From contig JAITJY010000144.1 in NCBI GenBank assembly GCA_031278675.1, forward strand, positions 1 through 10,479: 10,479 nucleotides of DNA, read 5' to 3'. Below the pieces are notes generated by a model. It made no database searches and was not told where the DNA came from. It worked only from the letters and a program-made list of their open reading frames with translations. Positions 1-7,466 of the stretch are shown one piece after another. Positions within the stretch are counted from its first letter, which is position 1; each line of letters opens with the position of its first letter. Position numbers and translations under genes: made by a program. The stretch comes from Bifidobacteriaceae bacterium (GTDB taxonomy: Bacteria > Actinomycetota > Actinomycetes > Actinomycetales > WQXJ01).

Positions 1-60
1 ATGGCAGAACAGCAGCTTCCCAAGCTGCCAGTGCGGGTTCGATTCCCGTCGCCCGCTCCA
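1..60 (+). tRNA. tRNA-Gly (anticodon CCC), 5' end outside the window
   Basis: The 3' part of a tRNA is visible. The anticodon stem GCAGC/GCTGC (12-16 and 24-28) encloses the 7-nt loop TTCCCAA, with anticodon CCC at 19-21, which reads Gly GGG codons. The T arm is GCGGG-TTCGATT-CCCGT (33-49). The acceptor 3' strand CGCCCGC (50-56), a discriminator T and an encoded CCA (58-60) complete it. The 5' acceptor strand and most of the D arm lie before base 1. The 130 bp after it hold no gene, only a weak GGCC-atac-GGCC hairpin (81-92). Confidence 0.93.
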
Positions 61-190
61 CCGAAAACAACGGCTGACCAGGCCATACGGCCCGTCTTAG
101 GCTGGCCGCCTGAGTTCTAGCCCAAGTTGGTGTTGACCCTTTAGGCGCGATCTGTGTACCCGTTGACCTGCCTTTGCTGGCCTGATCCGG

Positions 191-1090
191 TCAGACCGGA
201 GCAACCAAATGCGGTCCGTTGTTCTTGACCGATCCCACCGCGCGGCTCACCCGCCGCGGAATCAGCTCCGGGTCCGGCAGCGACGCGATTAACTCCTGGA
301 TCTGGGCAGGGTCACTCAGCCCTGGGTCCAACCAGTCCGCCCACGCTTCGCGCGGCACTATTAGTGGCATCCGGTCATGAATCTGCCCTGTTGAATCCGT
401 CGCCGCGCGTGTCAGAATAGTGGCGCTGAGCAGGGCATCTACCCGCGCGGCTGGGCCGGGGACGGCCAGCGCGGCGGATCGGTCTGCGGGCGCCCAACCC
501 GGGTTGGTGAGCGCAGCGGATCGGCCCCCCGGCGCCCCAACCGGGTTGGTGAGCGCAGCGGATCGGTCACCCGGCGCCCAACCAGACCCGCCAGACCCGC
601 CAACCCCACCAGACCCGCCAGACCCACCAACCCCGCCGGGCCCGGCAGACCCGCCACCAGGCGGCCACCACCATTCGTATAGCCCCGCCATCGCAATCGG
701 TTGATCAGTCGGCGGATGCAAGAAGAACGGCGTCTTCGCGCCCGCGGCATCGGTCTGCCACTCGAAATAACCTGCGGCAGGGATCAGCGCGCGCCTCGAA
801 CGCGCCGCCGCGCGAAACGACGGCTTCACGGTCACGGTCTCGGCCCGCGCGTTGATCAGCCTGGAGCCACTCAGCGGGTCCTTCGACCACGAGGGCACCA
901 GCCCCCAACGCGCCCCGCGCAACTCTCTGACCGGTGCACCTGAGCTGGGCGGCACGGCATCGCGCACCAGACAAATCCGGGCCGTGGGCGCCACGTTGTA
1001 CGAGGGCCCCGGCGCGTCCACCACCCGCTCCACCGCGAAGGCCTCGGCCAGTTCGTCAGTCTCGAAATAGTCGGCAAAACGTCCGCACAC
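191..1090 (-). CDS. SRAP (SOS response-associated peptidase) family DNA-protein crosslink protein, YedK/HMCES type, with repeat insertion
   Basis: SRAP proteins shield abasic sites in single-stranded DNA by linking the catalytic Cys2 (N-terminal after Met removal) to the sugar as a thiazolidine. Cys2 fixes the start: GTG at 1090 gives MCGRF. An out-of-frame ATG lies 4 nt upstream and could mislead an annotator. The family's active-site residues are all visible: C2, N80 in LINARAET, E110 in GYFEW and H238 in IHDRMPLIV. WGLVPSW (62-68) is also typical. At 299 aa it is longer than the roughly 220-250 aa usual for the family, because residues about 144-216 are a Gly/Ser-rich tract plus three copies of a 14-residue unit containing RSAALTNP. 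This sits between the GLYEW strand and the SATILT strand, so it is probably a surface-loop expansion. It lies 122 bp downstream of the LRV/TM gene on the same strand. No LexA-like box was seen. Confidence 0.93.
   Translation of the reverse strand: MCGRFADYFETDELAEAFAVERVVDAPGPSYNVAPTARICLVRDAVPPSSGAPVRELRGARWGLVPSWSKDPLSGSRLINARAETVTVKPSFRAAARSRRALIPAAGYFEWQTDAAGAKTPFFLHPPTDQPIAMAGLYEWWWPPGGGSAGPGGVGGSGGSGGVGGSGGSGWAPGDRSAALTNPVGAPGGRSAALTNPGWAPADRSAALAVPGPAARVDALLSATILTRAATDSTGQIHDRMPLIVPREAWADWLDPGLSDPAQIQELIASLPDPELIPRRVSRAVGSVKNNGPHLVAPV
469..583. repeat. 42-bp in-frame tandem repeat within the SRAP gene
   Basis: Units start at 469, 511 and 553, each opening with GCGC(A/G)GCGGATCGG. The third unit is partial. 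The 42-bp period equals 14 codons, so unit gain or loss keeps the frame and only lengthens the loop insertion. Confidence 0.85.
584..655. repeat. 9-bp minisatellite coding the Gly/Ser-rich tract of the SRAP insertion
   Basis: Eight 9-bp units of the type AGACCCGCC / AACCCCGCC run head to tail, with a 27-bp higher-order pattern. They abut the 42-bp array, so two unrelated tandem arrays expanded at the same loop. On the minus strand they encode GGSGGSGGV-like tripeptides. Confidence 0.85.
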
Positions 1091-1144
1091 CCCATCAGCC
1101 TACGGCGCGAACCCCCCGAGCGCCCGGAGCCCCGGAGGTTTCCA

Positions 1145-1157
1145 GACCGAATCGGTC
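1145..1157. promoter_or_regulatory. 13-bp palindrome between the LRV/TM gene and the SRAP gene
   Basis: GACCGA-A-TCGGTC is a perfect inverted repeat with a 1-nt centre, 55 bp upstream of the SRAP start. It could be an operator or the core of a small hairpin. It does not match the actinobacterial LexA consensus, and no flanking -35/-10 pair was clear, so the role is a guess. Confidence 0.2.
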
Positions 1158-1212
1158 CAAGCCGGCCAGGTCCGGATAGAGTTCCCGGCCTCGCCGCCGG
1201 GCCGGCCAGCGG

Positions 1213-2832
1213 TCAGGCAGGCGGGCCGAGGACCGCGACAGCGCTGGGTGCGCCGATTGCTCTGGCCACGTCCGCAGCGCCTTCGACCGTCCCCGTGATC
1301 GCGCCGCCTACCATCAGCGCGCCCACCACAACGCACGCCACCAGCAGTAATACAGTGATGATCAGTAGCGTTAGCATCACCGGCCCGAGAGGCGTCCGGC
1401 CGGCCGCATCCTCGCTTGCCCGCACCGACGGCTCCTCGCGCGCCTCCCCTGCCGGCCGCCACGCCACCCGAGCGTCCCTTCGGCCACCCTGGTGGCCGCG
1501 TTCCGCCTGACCCGGCCCGCTGGACAACGGCACCGGTTTCCAGTCGCGGCTCACCGGCCGCGCCGGCCGGGTTGTTCTGGTGGGTCTGGCCGGCCGGGGC
1601 GGCGTGGCGGCCGACTTGAGCGGCACCCGTTCCGGTGGCCAGACCACCGGCCGCGGCGGATTGGACCGCCCCGCTCCGTCATTTCCCTCCGACGATGCCG
1701 TCCCTCCAGACCCAGCCTCCCCCTCCGCCTTTCCGCTGGTCAACGTCCCGGCGCCGGGCGGGGATTGATCCCGGTCAGGCTCGGCGGCCCAACCCCCGGG
1801 CAGCCTCGGGGCCGTGGCTCTGCCATCCCCAAACCGGCGCGCACCGCCGCTGCGCTGCGGGACGCGCGATGGCAGCTTGGTCGAATCGGACAACTCAATC
1901 TTGGGTGTCCAGGGCGGCGTCTTTGGGCGCTGTTCCAAGTTGTCCGGCGCCGCCGCGTCCGGCTCAGATTCAGTTGCTGGCCCCAACCCGGTTGCTGATT
2001 CGGGCGCAAGCCCCGGCGAAGCCCCCACTCCCGGCCCAGCCGCAGAACCCGGCCCGGCTTCAGAACCCGGCCCAGCCTCAGAACCCAGCGCCGTCTCAGA
2101 ACCCGGCGCCGTCTCAGAACTCGGCCCGGCCGCAGAACCCGGCCCGGCCGCAGAACCCGGCGCCGTGTCAGATGCCACACCGGCCGCAGATGCCACACCG
2201 GCCTCAGATGCCACGGCGGCCGCAGAACCCGGCGCGGTCTCAGATTCCAGAGCGGATTCGGCCAGGGTGGGCGAGGCCGGGGAACGCTCAACTGCGACCT
2301 CGGCGGACGCTGGGGCGCTGGAGGGGGCTGGGAGCGAGGCGGACGGCATCGTCGGCTGGGCTTGGCCGGGGGTTGAAACCGGTGTGCGTGCCCGAATCTC
2401 GCCGATCCGCTGCGTGCGGGAAGCGTAATCGGCGGTGCGGCGTGAGGCGGGCCCAGGCGCGGCATCTGCGTTCGGAACGGCACCCGGGGGGCGTTCAATG
2501 GTCCCCGTGATCGGCGGGATCGCGTCAAGGCCGGTAGGCGGAGTCGGTGCGGAGTGGTCCACGCTGCCGCCCGCGCCAGGCGCCCCGCCCGGCGCGGCCG
2601 GGCTCACCTTGATGGAACGCGCGGCCAGGCGGACACGAGCCACGCGGGCGGCCTGGGGACTGCCCTGGTCACGCAGCCACTCCAAAAGCGGCTGGTCAAC
2701 TGCGGGATGCCACGCCACCGTCACCTGAAGATCAGGGCGGTGCTCAGCGATTTGAGCAAGGAAGGCGACGGGTAGATCTTCATCTAAGACAGCCTGGTCC
2801 GCTGCGCTCAGTTCGAATTGGTGAAGACCCAC
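1213..2832 (-). CDS. LRV-domain protein with long low-complexity linker and C-terminal transmembrane anchor
   Basis: The 539-aa protein starts at GTG 2832. Residues about 8-70 match the variant leucine-rich repeat (LRV) domain: a helix pair around FLAQIAEHRPDL, then VAWHP and LLEWLRDQGSP, aligning with the LRV modules at 9074-9265 and 10155-10346. Residues 80-400 are Pro/Ser/Ala/Gly-rich, with hexapeptide repeats of the GSAAGP/GSETAP type at 194-268. Residues 398-460 are basic and Pro/Arg-rich. One hydrophobic helix (about 483-509, MLTLLIITVLLLVACVVVGA) sits near the C-terminus. No signal peptide is visible, so a cytosolic LRV domain tethered by a tail anchor is the likely topology (inference). 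The start lies 3 nt after the stop of the FAH-family gene and lacks a clear Shine-Dalgarno, which suggests translational coupling. Other long open frames here follow from high GC; the LRV and TM segments support this one. Function unknown. Confidence 0.8.
   Translation of the reverse strand: MGLHQFELSAADQAVLDEDLPVAFLAQIAEHRPDLQVTVAWHPAVDQPLLEWLRDQGSPQAARVARVRLAARSIKVSPAAPGGAPGAGGSVDHSAPTPPTGLDAIPPITGTIERPPGAVPNADAAPGPASRRTADYASRTQRIGEIRARTPVSTPGQAQPTMPSASLPAPSSAPASAEVAVERSPASPTLAESALESETAPGSAAAVASEAGVASAAGVASDTAPGSAAGPGSAAGPSSETAPGSETALGSEAGPGSEAGPGSAAGPGVGASPGLAPESATGLGPATESEPDAAAPDNLEQRPKTPPWTPKIELSDSTKLPSRVPQRSGGARRFGDGRATAPRLPGGWAAEPDRDQSPPGAGTLTSGKAEGEAGSGGTASSEGNDGAGRSNPPRPVVWPPERVPLKSAATPPRPARPTRTTRPARPVSRDWKPVPLSSGPGQAERGHQGGRRDARVAWRPAGEAREEPSVRASEDAAGRTPLGPVMLTLLIITVLLLVACVVVGALMVGGAITGTVEGAADVARAIGAPSAVAVLGPPA
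2029..2253. repeat. 18-bp in-frame repeats in the LRV/TM gene linker
   Basis: Degenerate 18-bp units, seen on the plus strand as CAGAACCCGGCCCGGCC and CAGATGCCACACCGGCC variants, encode about twelve Gly-Ser-(Ala/Glu)-(Ala/Thr)-Gly/Ala-Pro hexapeptides. This is an extended, probably disordered spacer, and length variation between strains would be expected. Confidence 0.8.
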
Positions 2833-2835
2833 CAG

Positions 2836-3672
2836 TCAATCATGCCGTGAAACGGCTTCCATTTCGACCCATGACCGCAGGATTCCTATCCCAGAAACCT
2901 CGATTTCGATGGTGTCGCCGCCGCGGAGGTAGGTCGGCGGGTTCATTGCGTAGCCGACACCGCCCGGCGTTCCGGTAGCGACAATGTCGCCTGGCTGCAG
3001 CGTCACAAAAGTCGAAAAATAGGACAACAACATGGCCGGCGAGAGCATCAGTTCAGACATTCGGCCACGCTGCATTTCACGCGAATTGACTCTTGTGACC
3101 AACTCCGGATCGGCGGGCAACTCTTCCGGAGTCACCGCCCACGGGCCAAGCGGGGTAGACCGCTCCCAAGTCTTGCCCTGCAGCCACTGCGATGTCCGGT
3201 ATTGCCAATCCCGCATTGAGATGTCACACATTATGGTGTAGCCACCGATCCCGGCAACCGCCTCCATTAAGTCAGCCCGCCGCAGCGGCCGCCCAACCAC
3301 CACCGCTATCTCGCCTTCCCAGTCCACCTGGCCGGATTCTGGCGGCAATAGAATTGGTTCACCCGCCCCGACCAAGGACTCCACGAACTTTGCGAATGCT
3401 GTCGGATGACTGGGTAAACTCCGCCCCATTTCCTTGATATGGGCCCGGTGATTCATGCCGATGCACAGTACTTTCCCAGGCTGGGGTACCACCGGGGCGA
3501 AGCGCACCTCATCTAAGCTGAGGCGCGGCCCGTTGAACACCGCCGCCTCAGCTAATGCATCAGCTCGGAACACCGCACCTACATCTGGGAACTGCTCCAA
3601 TAGGACCGCTTCGGGGCCTTCGATCCGGGCGGCTTGGGTGGTGCCGCCGATCCGCAACGTCGCCAATCGCAT
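2836..3672 (-). CDS. fumarylacetoacetate hydrolase (FAH) family protein
   Basis: A 278-aa cytosolic enzyme of the FAH superfamily, whose members hydrolyse, decarboxylate or isomerise 2-oxo acid compounds using a divalent metal. The N-terminal part (1-60) is the short cap typical of bacterial FAHD1/HpcE-like proteins. The core begins at PGKVLCIGMNHRAH (65-78). Metal ligands are visible as E119 and E121 in VDWEGEIAVVVG and D150 in CDISMRDWQ. K167 follows in WLQGKTWERSTPLGPW, and GDIVATGTPGGVG (228-240) closes the core. The length is normal. The exact substrate cannot be told; acylpyruvate hydrolase, oxaloacetate decarboxylase or 2-hydroxyhepta-2,4-diene-1,7-dioate isomerase are all possible, and no catabolic cluster surrounds it. 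ATG start at 3672, 30 nt after the HAD gene. Probably co-transcribed with serS and the HAD gene. Confidence 0.93.
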   Translation of the reverse strand: MRLATLRIGGTTQAARIEGPEAVLLEQFPDVGAVFRADALAEAAVFNGPRLSLDEVRFAPVVPQPGKVLCIGMNHRAHIKEMGRSLPSHPTAFAKFVESLVGAGEPILLPPESGQVDWEGEIAVVVGRPLRRADLMEAVAGIGGYTIMCDISMRDWQYRTSQWLQGKTWERSTPLGPWAVTPEELPADPELVTRVNSREMQRGRMSELMLSPAMLLSYFSTFVTLQPGDIVATGTPGGVGYAMNPPTYLRGGDTIEIEVSGIGILRSWVEMEAVSRHD

Positions 3673-3702
3673 AACACCATTTTGGCCTATGCCCAGGGTC
3701 TT

Positions 3703-4506
3703 TTAGACCAAGCTGTTTAGCACCCGCGCCAATCCGCCCAGATTGATGGTGCCAGTAACCTCATCCGCAGCCGCTTTGACCTCCGGTCTAGCCCCACCCA
3801 TCGCCACCCCGCGCGCCGCCCAACGCAGCATTGTGATGTCATTTCCGCCATCGCCGATCGCGACCGTCCGCCCCTGCGCCACCCCGAGCCGCCGCCGCAG
3901 CGCCTCCAGCGCGGACGCTTTCGAGACCCCCGGCGGGTTCAGGTCAACCCACCCCGTCCAGCCGACCGCATAGCTCACGTCCGGCAGTTGCAGCTCGTCT
4001 ACCAGCGCTTCTACCCGCGCCGGGTCCAAGTCGGTTTCCCGCACGATGACGCGCGTGACAGGCCGCGCCGCCAGTTGCGTATCATCCACGACGGTGACTA
4101 TCCCATCCAACTCGCCGTCGGGGAACTGGCGCGTCACCAAGAACCCGTGCCCGGCGTCTTCGACCGCGAGCCGCGCCTTAGGGAACGCCAAGCGGATCGC
4201 TGCGACGGCGGGGGCGGCATCGAACGTGACACTGTGGGCAATCTCCCAACCGTTGGCCGCCGCCGGGTCGAGGCGCACCGTCACCGATCCGTTCGAGCAC
4301 ACCGCCCAGCCTTGATCCAACCCGATCCGGCGGGCCACACCCATCGCGGAATGCGCCGACCGGCCGGTTGCGAGCACCAGTTCAAGGCGGGGGTCCGCGA
4401 TCACGCGGTGCACCGCCCGTTCGGCGTGCTTGTGCAGATGCCCACCCCAGGTCAGCAGCGTCCCGTCAATATCCAGGGCGATCAGTATCCGCTCCTCAGG
4501 CGTCAT
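3703..4506 (-). CDS. HAD-superfamily hydrolase, Cof type (class IIB)
   Basis: Phosphatase of the Cof/YbjI group, which dephosphorylates small metabolites such as sugar phosphates or cofactor intermediates with Mg2+. All four HAD motifs are present: I, ALDIDGTLL (nucleophile D12, acid D14); II, LATGRS (T47); III, K196 in GVSKASAL; IV, GDGGNDITML (D219, N222, D223). The C2-type cap lies between motifs II and III. The length, 267 aa, is normal. The start is taken as ATG 4506, directly before the first beta strand. The open frame reaches 4566, but that 20-residue extension is unlike the family and lies inside serS. The chosen start overlaps the serS 3' end by 11 nt, implying coupled translation. 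The serS-HAD order is familiar in actinobacteria (recalled, not searched). Substrate unknown. Confidence 0.93.
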   Translation of the reverse strand: MTPEERILIALDIDGTLLTWGGHLHKHAERAVHRVIADPRLELVLATGRSAHSAMGVARRIGLDQGWAVCSNGSVTVRLDPAAANGWEIAHSVTFDAAPAVAAIRLAFPKARLAVEDAGHGFLVTRQFPDGELDGIVTVVDDTQLAARPVTRVIVRETDLDPARVEALVDELQLPDVSYAVGWTGWVDLNPPGVSKASALEALRRRLGVAQGRTVAIGDGGNDITMLRWAARGVAMGGARPEVKAAADEVTGTINLGGLARVLNSLV

Positions 4507-5776
4507 GGGCTGGTTCGATCGTTTCGGCGCCACCCATGTAGGGGCGCAGTTTTTCCGGGATGACAATGGCGCCGTCGGCTTGTTGGTGGTTTTCTAGGAT
4601 CGCGGCGATCCACCGTGTTGTCGCGAATGTCCCATTCAGGGTAGCCACCGGCTCGGTGGCACCGGTGGTGGTCCTGTGCCGGATATTCAAGCGGCGCGCC
4701 TGAAACGTTGTGCAGTTGGATGTCGAGGTCATTTCCCGGTACCGGTTCTGGGATGGAATCCAGGCTTCGCAATCATATTTGCGGGCGGCTGATGTGCCCA
4801 AGTCGCCGGCCGCGACGTCAATTATGCGATAGGGGAGGGCGGCATCGCGCAGCATGGTTTCTTCGTAGCTGAGCAGACGCAAATGTTCGTCGTGGGCGTC
4901 GGCCGGCTCCACGTAGGAAAACAACTCCACCTTGTGGAACTGGTGGACCCGGAAAATACCTTTGGTGTCTTTCCCGTAGGAGCCCGCTTCGCGGCGATAG
5001 CAGGCTGACCAGCCGGCGTAGCGGAGCGGGCCGTCGGCGAGGTCGATTATTTCGTTCATGTGGTAGCCGGCCAGCGCCACCTCGGATGTGCCGGTCAGGT
5101 AGAGGTTGTCGGCGGGCAGGTGGTAGACCTCATCGGCGTGTTCGCCGAGGAACCCGGTCCCGGCCATGACCTCCGGGCGCACCAGCGTCGGCGTGATCAT
5201 GGGGGTGAACCCCAGTTCGACAGCACGCGCTGCCGCATGCCCTAACAGCGCCAGTTCAAGTTGCGCCCCGGCGCCCACCAGGTAGTAGAAGCGGGCTCCG
5301 GATACCTTCGCGCCCCGCTCAGTGTCGATAATCCCGAGTTGTTCGCCGAGTTCGTCGTGGGATTTCGGGGTGAAGCCAGCGGCTGCGAAGTCCCGCGGCT
5401 GGCCGACTTCCCGGATCAGGGTGAAGCTGTCCTCGCCGCCGGCTGGCGCCCCGTCTTCTACCAAGTTAGGCAACGCTAAAGCGGCCTGGTTGAGGGCTGC
5501 GGCGGCGGCATCGGCCTTGGCGTTGGCTGTTTTGACCTCGCCGGCCAGGGCCTGCGCGCGCGCCACCAGCGCTTGTTTGTCCGCTCCTGCGGCCTGGGCC
5601 ACCAACTTGCCGAGCGCTTTCTGCTCCGCGCGGGCCGTCTCGAAGGCGACCAGGGCCGCGCGGCGCTGCTCATCCGCGTCCAGGATCGCGTCAACTACGG
5701 TCGGGTCCGCGCCCCGTGCCACTTGCGATGCCCGCGCCGCCTCGGGCCGTTCGCGCAGCGTTTTGAGATCAATCAC
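4496..5776 (-). CDS. serS: serine--tRNA ligase
   Basis: Charges tRNA-Ser (and tRNA-Sec) with serine in the cytoplasm. The 426-aa protein has the N-terminal antiparallel coiled-coil tRNA-binding arm (about 1-110, Ala/Lys/Glu-rich) and the class II catalytic core. The latter shows the serine-binding TSE (230-232), motif 2 from YRREAGSYGKD to FRVHQFHKVE (260-284), TSTSNCTTFQARRLNIR, and motif 3 TLNGTFATTRWIAAILENHQ (379-398, with R388). The start is taken as GTG 5776, giving MIDLKTLRERPE, the normal serS N-terminus. The frame stays open upstream to 5842, but that Gly/Ala-rich 22-residue stretch is read out of the repeat-rich intergenic DNA. It heads a likely four-gene operon (serS, HAD, FAH, LRV/TM). 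A promoter must lie in the 5777-6114 repeat region but none is clear. Confidence 0.97.
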   Translation of the reverse strand: MIDLKTLRERPEAARASQVARGADPTVVDAILDADEQRRAALVAFETARAEQKALGKLVAQAAGADKQALVARAQALAGEVKTANAKADAAAAALNQAALALPNLVEDGAPAGGEDSFTLIREVGQPRDFAAAGFTPKSHDELGEQLGIIDTERGAKVSGARFYYLVGAGAQLELALLGHAAARAVELGFTPMITPTLVRPEVMAGTGFLGEHADEVYHLPADNLYLTGTSEVALAGYHMNEIIDLADGPLRYAGWSACYRREAGSYGKDTKGIFRVHQFHKVELFSYVEPADAHDEHLRLLSYEETMLRDAALPYRIIDVAAGDLGTSAARKYDCEAWIPSQNRYREMTSTSNCTTFQARRLNIRHRTTTGATEPVATLNGTFATTRWIAAILENHQQADGAIVIPEKLRPYMGGAETIEPAHDA

Positions 5777-5792
5777 GCTTGAGAGCCTACCC

Positions 5793-6111
5793 GCGGCCCC
5801 GCCTTCACCGCCCGCCGAAGCGCCCGCCCCGCCTCCGCCCACGCCAGTCCCGCCTCCCGCCGGGGATTATTCGCCCGATGCCGTCCCGCTCACCCCCGCC
5901 CTGGCCGCCCGCTGCACCGCCCGCCCCGCCTCCGCCCACGCCAGCGCCGCCTCCCGCAGGGGATTCTTTGCCCGATGCCGTCCCGCTCACCCCCGCCCTG
6001 GCCGCCCGCCGCAGCGCCCGCCCCGCCTCCGCCCACGCCAGTGCCGCCCCCCGCAGGGGATTATTCGCCCGATGCCGTCCCGCTCGCCCCCGCCCGCTCC
6101 GCCCGCTGCGG
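5793..6111. repeat. 97-bp tandem repeat array in the divergent serS / lipid-kinase intergenic region
   Basis: Three units start at 5821, 5918 and 6015, with a partial unit before 5821. Each unit has a C-rich tract (CGCCCGCCCCGCCTCCGCCC), an AT-richer patch beginning GGGGATT (5862, 5959, 6056) and the 12-mer CGATGCCGTCCC. The 97-bp period is not a multiple of 3, so it is not a coding repeat. The array fills almost the whole 338-bp gap and ends against the GGAGG before the lipid-kinase ATG. The divergent promoters must lie inside it; the AT-rich patch repeated in each unit is the only plausible -10 material (inference). Confidence 0.9.
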
Positions 6112-6114
6112 AGG

Positions 6115-7251
6115 ATGACCCGCAAAGCTCCGGCGACGGGCACAATTGTTAAGGTGGATTGGCCCGGGTTCATCGCAGTGACTGGGGGGCTGGTTGGCCT
6201 GGCCGGTGGAACTGCGGCGGCGGCGGCCTTCTTCAAGCTGCGGCGGATGCAAAGGACCCTGGCGCGGGTGGCCCGGTTGAAGCGGGATTCGGGGCATCTG
6301 GACCGAGTGGCGGTTGTGGCCAACCCGACCAAGCACGGGTATGTGGACTTCAAACTGGCTGCTTACGCGCTGTGCCAGCAGTTGGGATTGGGTGAGCCGA
6401 TCTGGTTCGAGACCACACGCCGTTCGCCGGGCACGCGCCAGGCTAGGGAGGCGGCCGCGCTTGATGGCGTGTCGACCGTGATCGCAGCCGGCGGCGACGG
6501 CACGGTGCGGGCCGTGGCGCAGGGCCTGGTGGGTAGCTTGGTGCCGCTGGGAATTGTGCCCTTGGGCACTGCGAACCTGCTGGCCAGGAACCTGGGACTG
6601 CCGCTGGTTTCGGTCCGGGACGCACTCGAAGTTGCCATGACCGGCCGGCGCCGGCAGATTGATGTGGGACGTTTGACCGCCTTCGATGCTGCGGGCGCCA
6701 TGGTCTTGGACAGTGAGGCGTTCCTGGTCATTTCCGGATTGGGGTTCGATGCCGCGTTGGTGTCCAGCGCGGACACCGCCTTGAAGCGGCGGCTCGGTTG
6801 GCCGGCTTATTTCATCAGCGGGTTCAACCATCTCGCGGACAAACCGATCAAAGTGGCTGTGACCTTGGATGCCACCGACCGCGATCCCGTCAAGCGGCTG
6901 GTCGATGTCCGGTCTGTGATGTTCGGGAACTGTGGTTTGCTGCCCGCCGGCCTTAACTTGGCGCCCGATGCCGACCTGACCGACGGGCTCCTTGATCTGG
7001 TCACCGCCGAAACCAGGCACGGTCTGATCGGTTGGGCTGCCGTCGCCGCCCAGGTGTTCTTGCATTCTTTCAGGATTCGGTGGTCGCCGGCCTGGGCTTC
7101 AGGGCGGCTGGTTTACCGCCAGTCTGATGCTCTCCAGGTCGAATGCGCGACCGACCAGTTGGTCCAGATCGACGGCGAGTTGGTGGGTCGCGCCGCGACC
7201 CTGAAGGCATGGGTTGAGCACCTGGCGCTCTCGGTCCGTGTAGCGGCCTGA
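6115..7251 (+). CDS. diacylglycerol kinase-family lipid kinase (YegS/DgkB-like)
   Basis: Catalyses ATP-dependent phosphorylation of diacylglycerol or a related lipid at the membrane. The 378-aa protein has an N-terminal hydrophobic segment (about 18-41, then Lys/Arg-rich), followed by the DAGK catalytic domain: VVANPTKHG (67-75), nucleotide-binding GGDGT (126-130), and PLGTANLLARNLG (149-161). The C-terminal beta-domain carries APDADLTDGLLDLV (283-296) and QIDGE (351-355). The N-terminal TM helix is a variation seen in actinobacterial members. ATG 6115 is chosen as the first in-frame ATG before the TM helix. GGAGG lies directly against it with no spacing, poor for initiation, so GTG 6154 (V14) is an alternative. 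The open frame upstream to 5779 runs through the 97-bp repeat and is not believed. Divergent from serS. Confidence 0.93.
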   Translation: MTRKAPATGTIVKVDWPGFIAVTGGLVGLAGGTAAAAAFFKLRRMQRTLARVARLKRDSGHLDRVAVVANPTKHGYVDFKLAAYALCQQLGLGEPIWFETTRRSPGTRQAREAAALDGVSTVIAAGGDGTVRAVAQGLVGSLVPLGIVPLGTANLLARNLGLPLVSVRDALEVAMTGRRRQIDVGRLTAFDAAGAMVLDSEAFLVISGLGFDAALVSSADTALKRRLGWPAYFISGFNHLADKPIKVAVTLDATDRDPVKRLVDVRSVMFGNCGLLPAGLNLAPDADLTDGLLDLVTAETRHGLIGWAAVAAQVFLHSFRIRWSPAWASGRLVYRQSDALQVECATDQLVQIDGELVGRAATLKAWVEHLALSVRVAA

Positions 7252-7349
7252 TTCTAGATCCACAGATCCCCGACTACTGCGCTCGCCGAGCCTGATGCGT
7301 CCGGGCCGCACCTGCGGCGCTCCGGCCAGGACTGCGGAGCTGAGCCCCG

Positions 7350-7379
7350 TTGACCTGGGCAAAGGGGCGGCGGTAGGTT
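7350..7379 (+). promoter_or_regulatory. candidate sigma-70-type promoter for the zinc-ribbon gene
   Basis: TTGACC (7350-7355), an 18-bp spacer and TAGGTT (7374-7379) form a plausible housekeeping promoter. Transcription from about 7386 would give a leader of roughly 80 nt before the CTG start at 7467. By eye only. Confidence 0.45.
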
Positions 7380-7455
7380 GGGCGCGGCGGCGCAACCACT
7401 GCCTACAGTGAGGCGTTGTGGTCGCTGGTGGGACGGCATCGGGCAACGGATCATT

Positions 7456-7460
7456 GGAGG
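7456..7460 (+). promoter_or_regulatory. Shine-Dalgarno GGAGG that points to a CTG start codon
   Basis: GGAGG is followed by a 6-nt spacer (TCTTCT) and then CTG at 7467, which begins (M)RCTNCTAELPVGARFCTNCG, a typical zinc-ribbon N-terminus. No ATG, GTG or TTG lies in frame at a proper distance. The in-frame TTG 7416 and GTG 7428 would place this Shine-Dalgarno inside the gene. Confidence 0.55.
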
Positions 7461-7466
7461 TCTTCT

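Noticed and set aside
1..190. tRNA-Gly 3' end as a phage or island attachment site
   Set aside because: No integrase gene and no repeated copy of the tRNA end were found in the window.
1635..2510. Long plus-strand open frame (291 codons) opposite the LRV/TM gene, and a similar minus-strand frame at 1740-2528
   Set aside because: Both are Pro/Arg-rich products of reading GC-rich repeats in the wrong frame. The frame at 1213-2832 has the LRV domain and a TM helix.
4507..4566. 20-residue N-terminal extension of the HAD gene
   Set aside because: It lies inside serS, is unlike the family, and ATG 4506 sits directly before the first HAD strand.
5779..6114. Upstream extension of the lipid-kinase frame to 5779 (112 extra codons)
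   Set aside because: It is read through a 97-bp non-coding tandem array whose period changes frame in each unit, and gives Pro/Arg-rich filler.
6061..7065. 334-codon minus-strand frame opposite the lipid kinase
   Set aside because: It is an antisense shadow of a gene with clear DAGK motifs and has no domain of its own.
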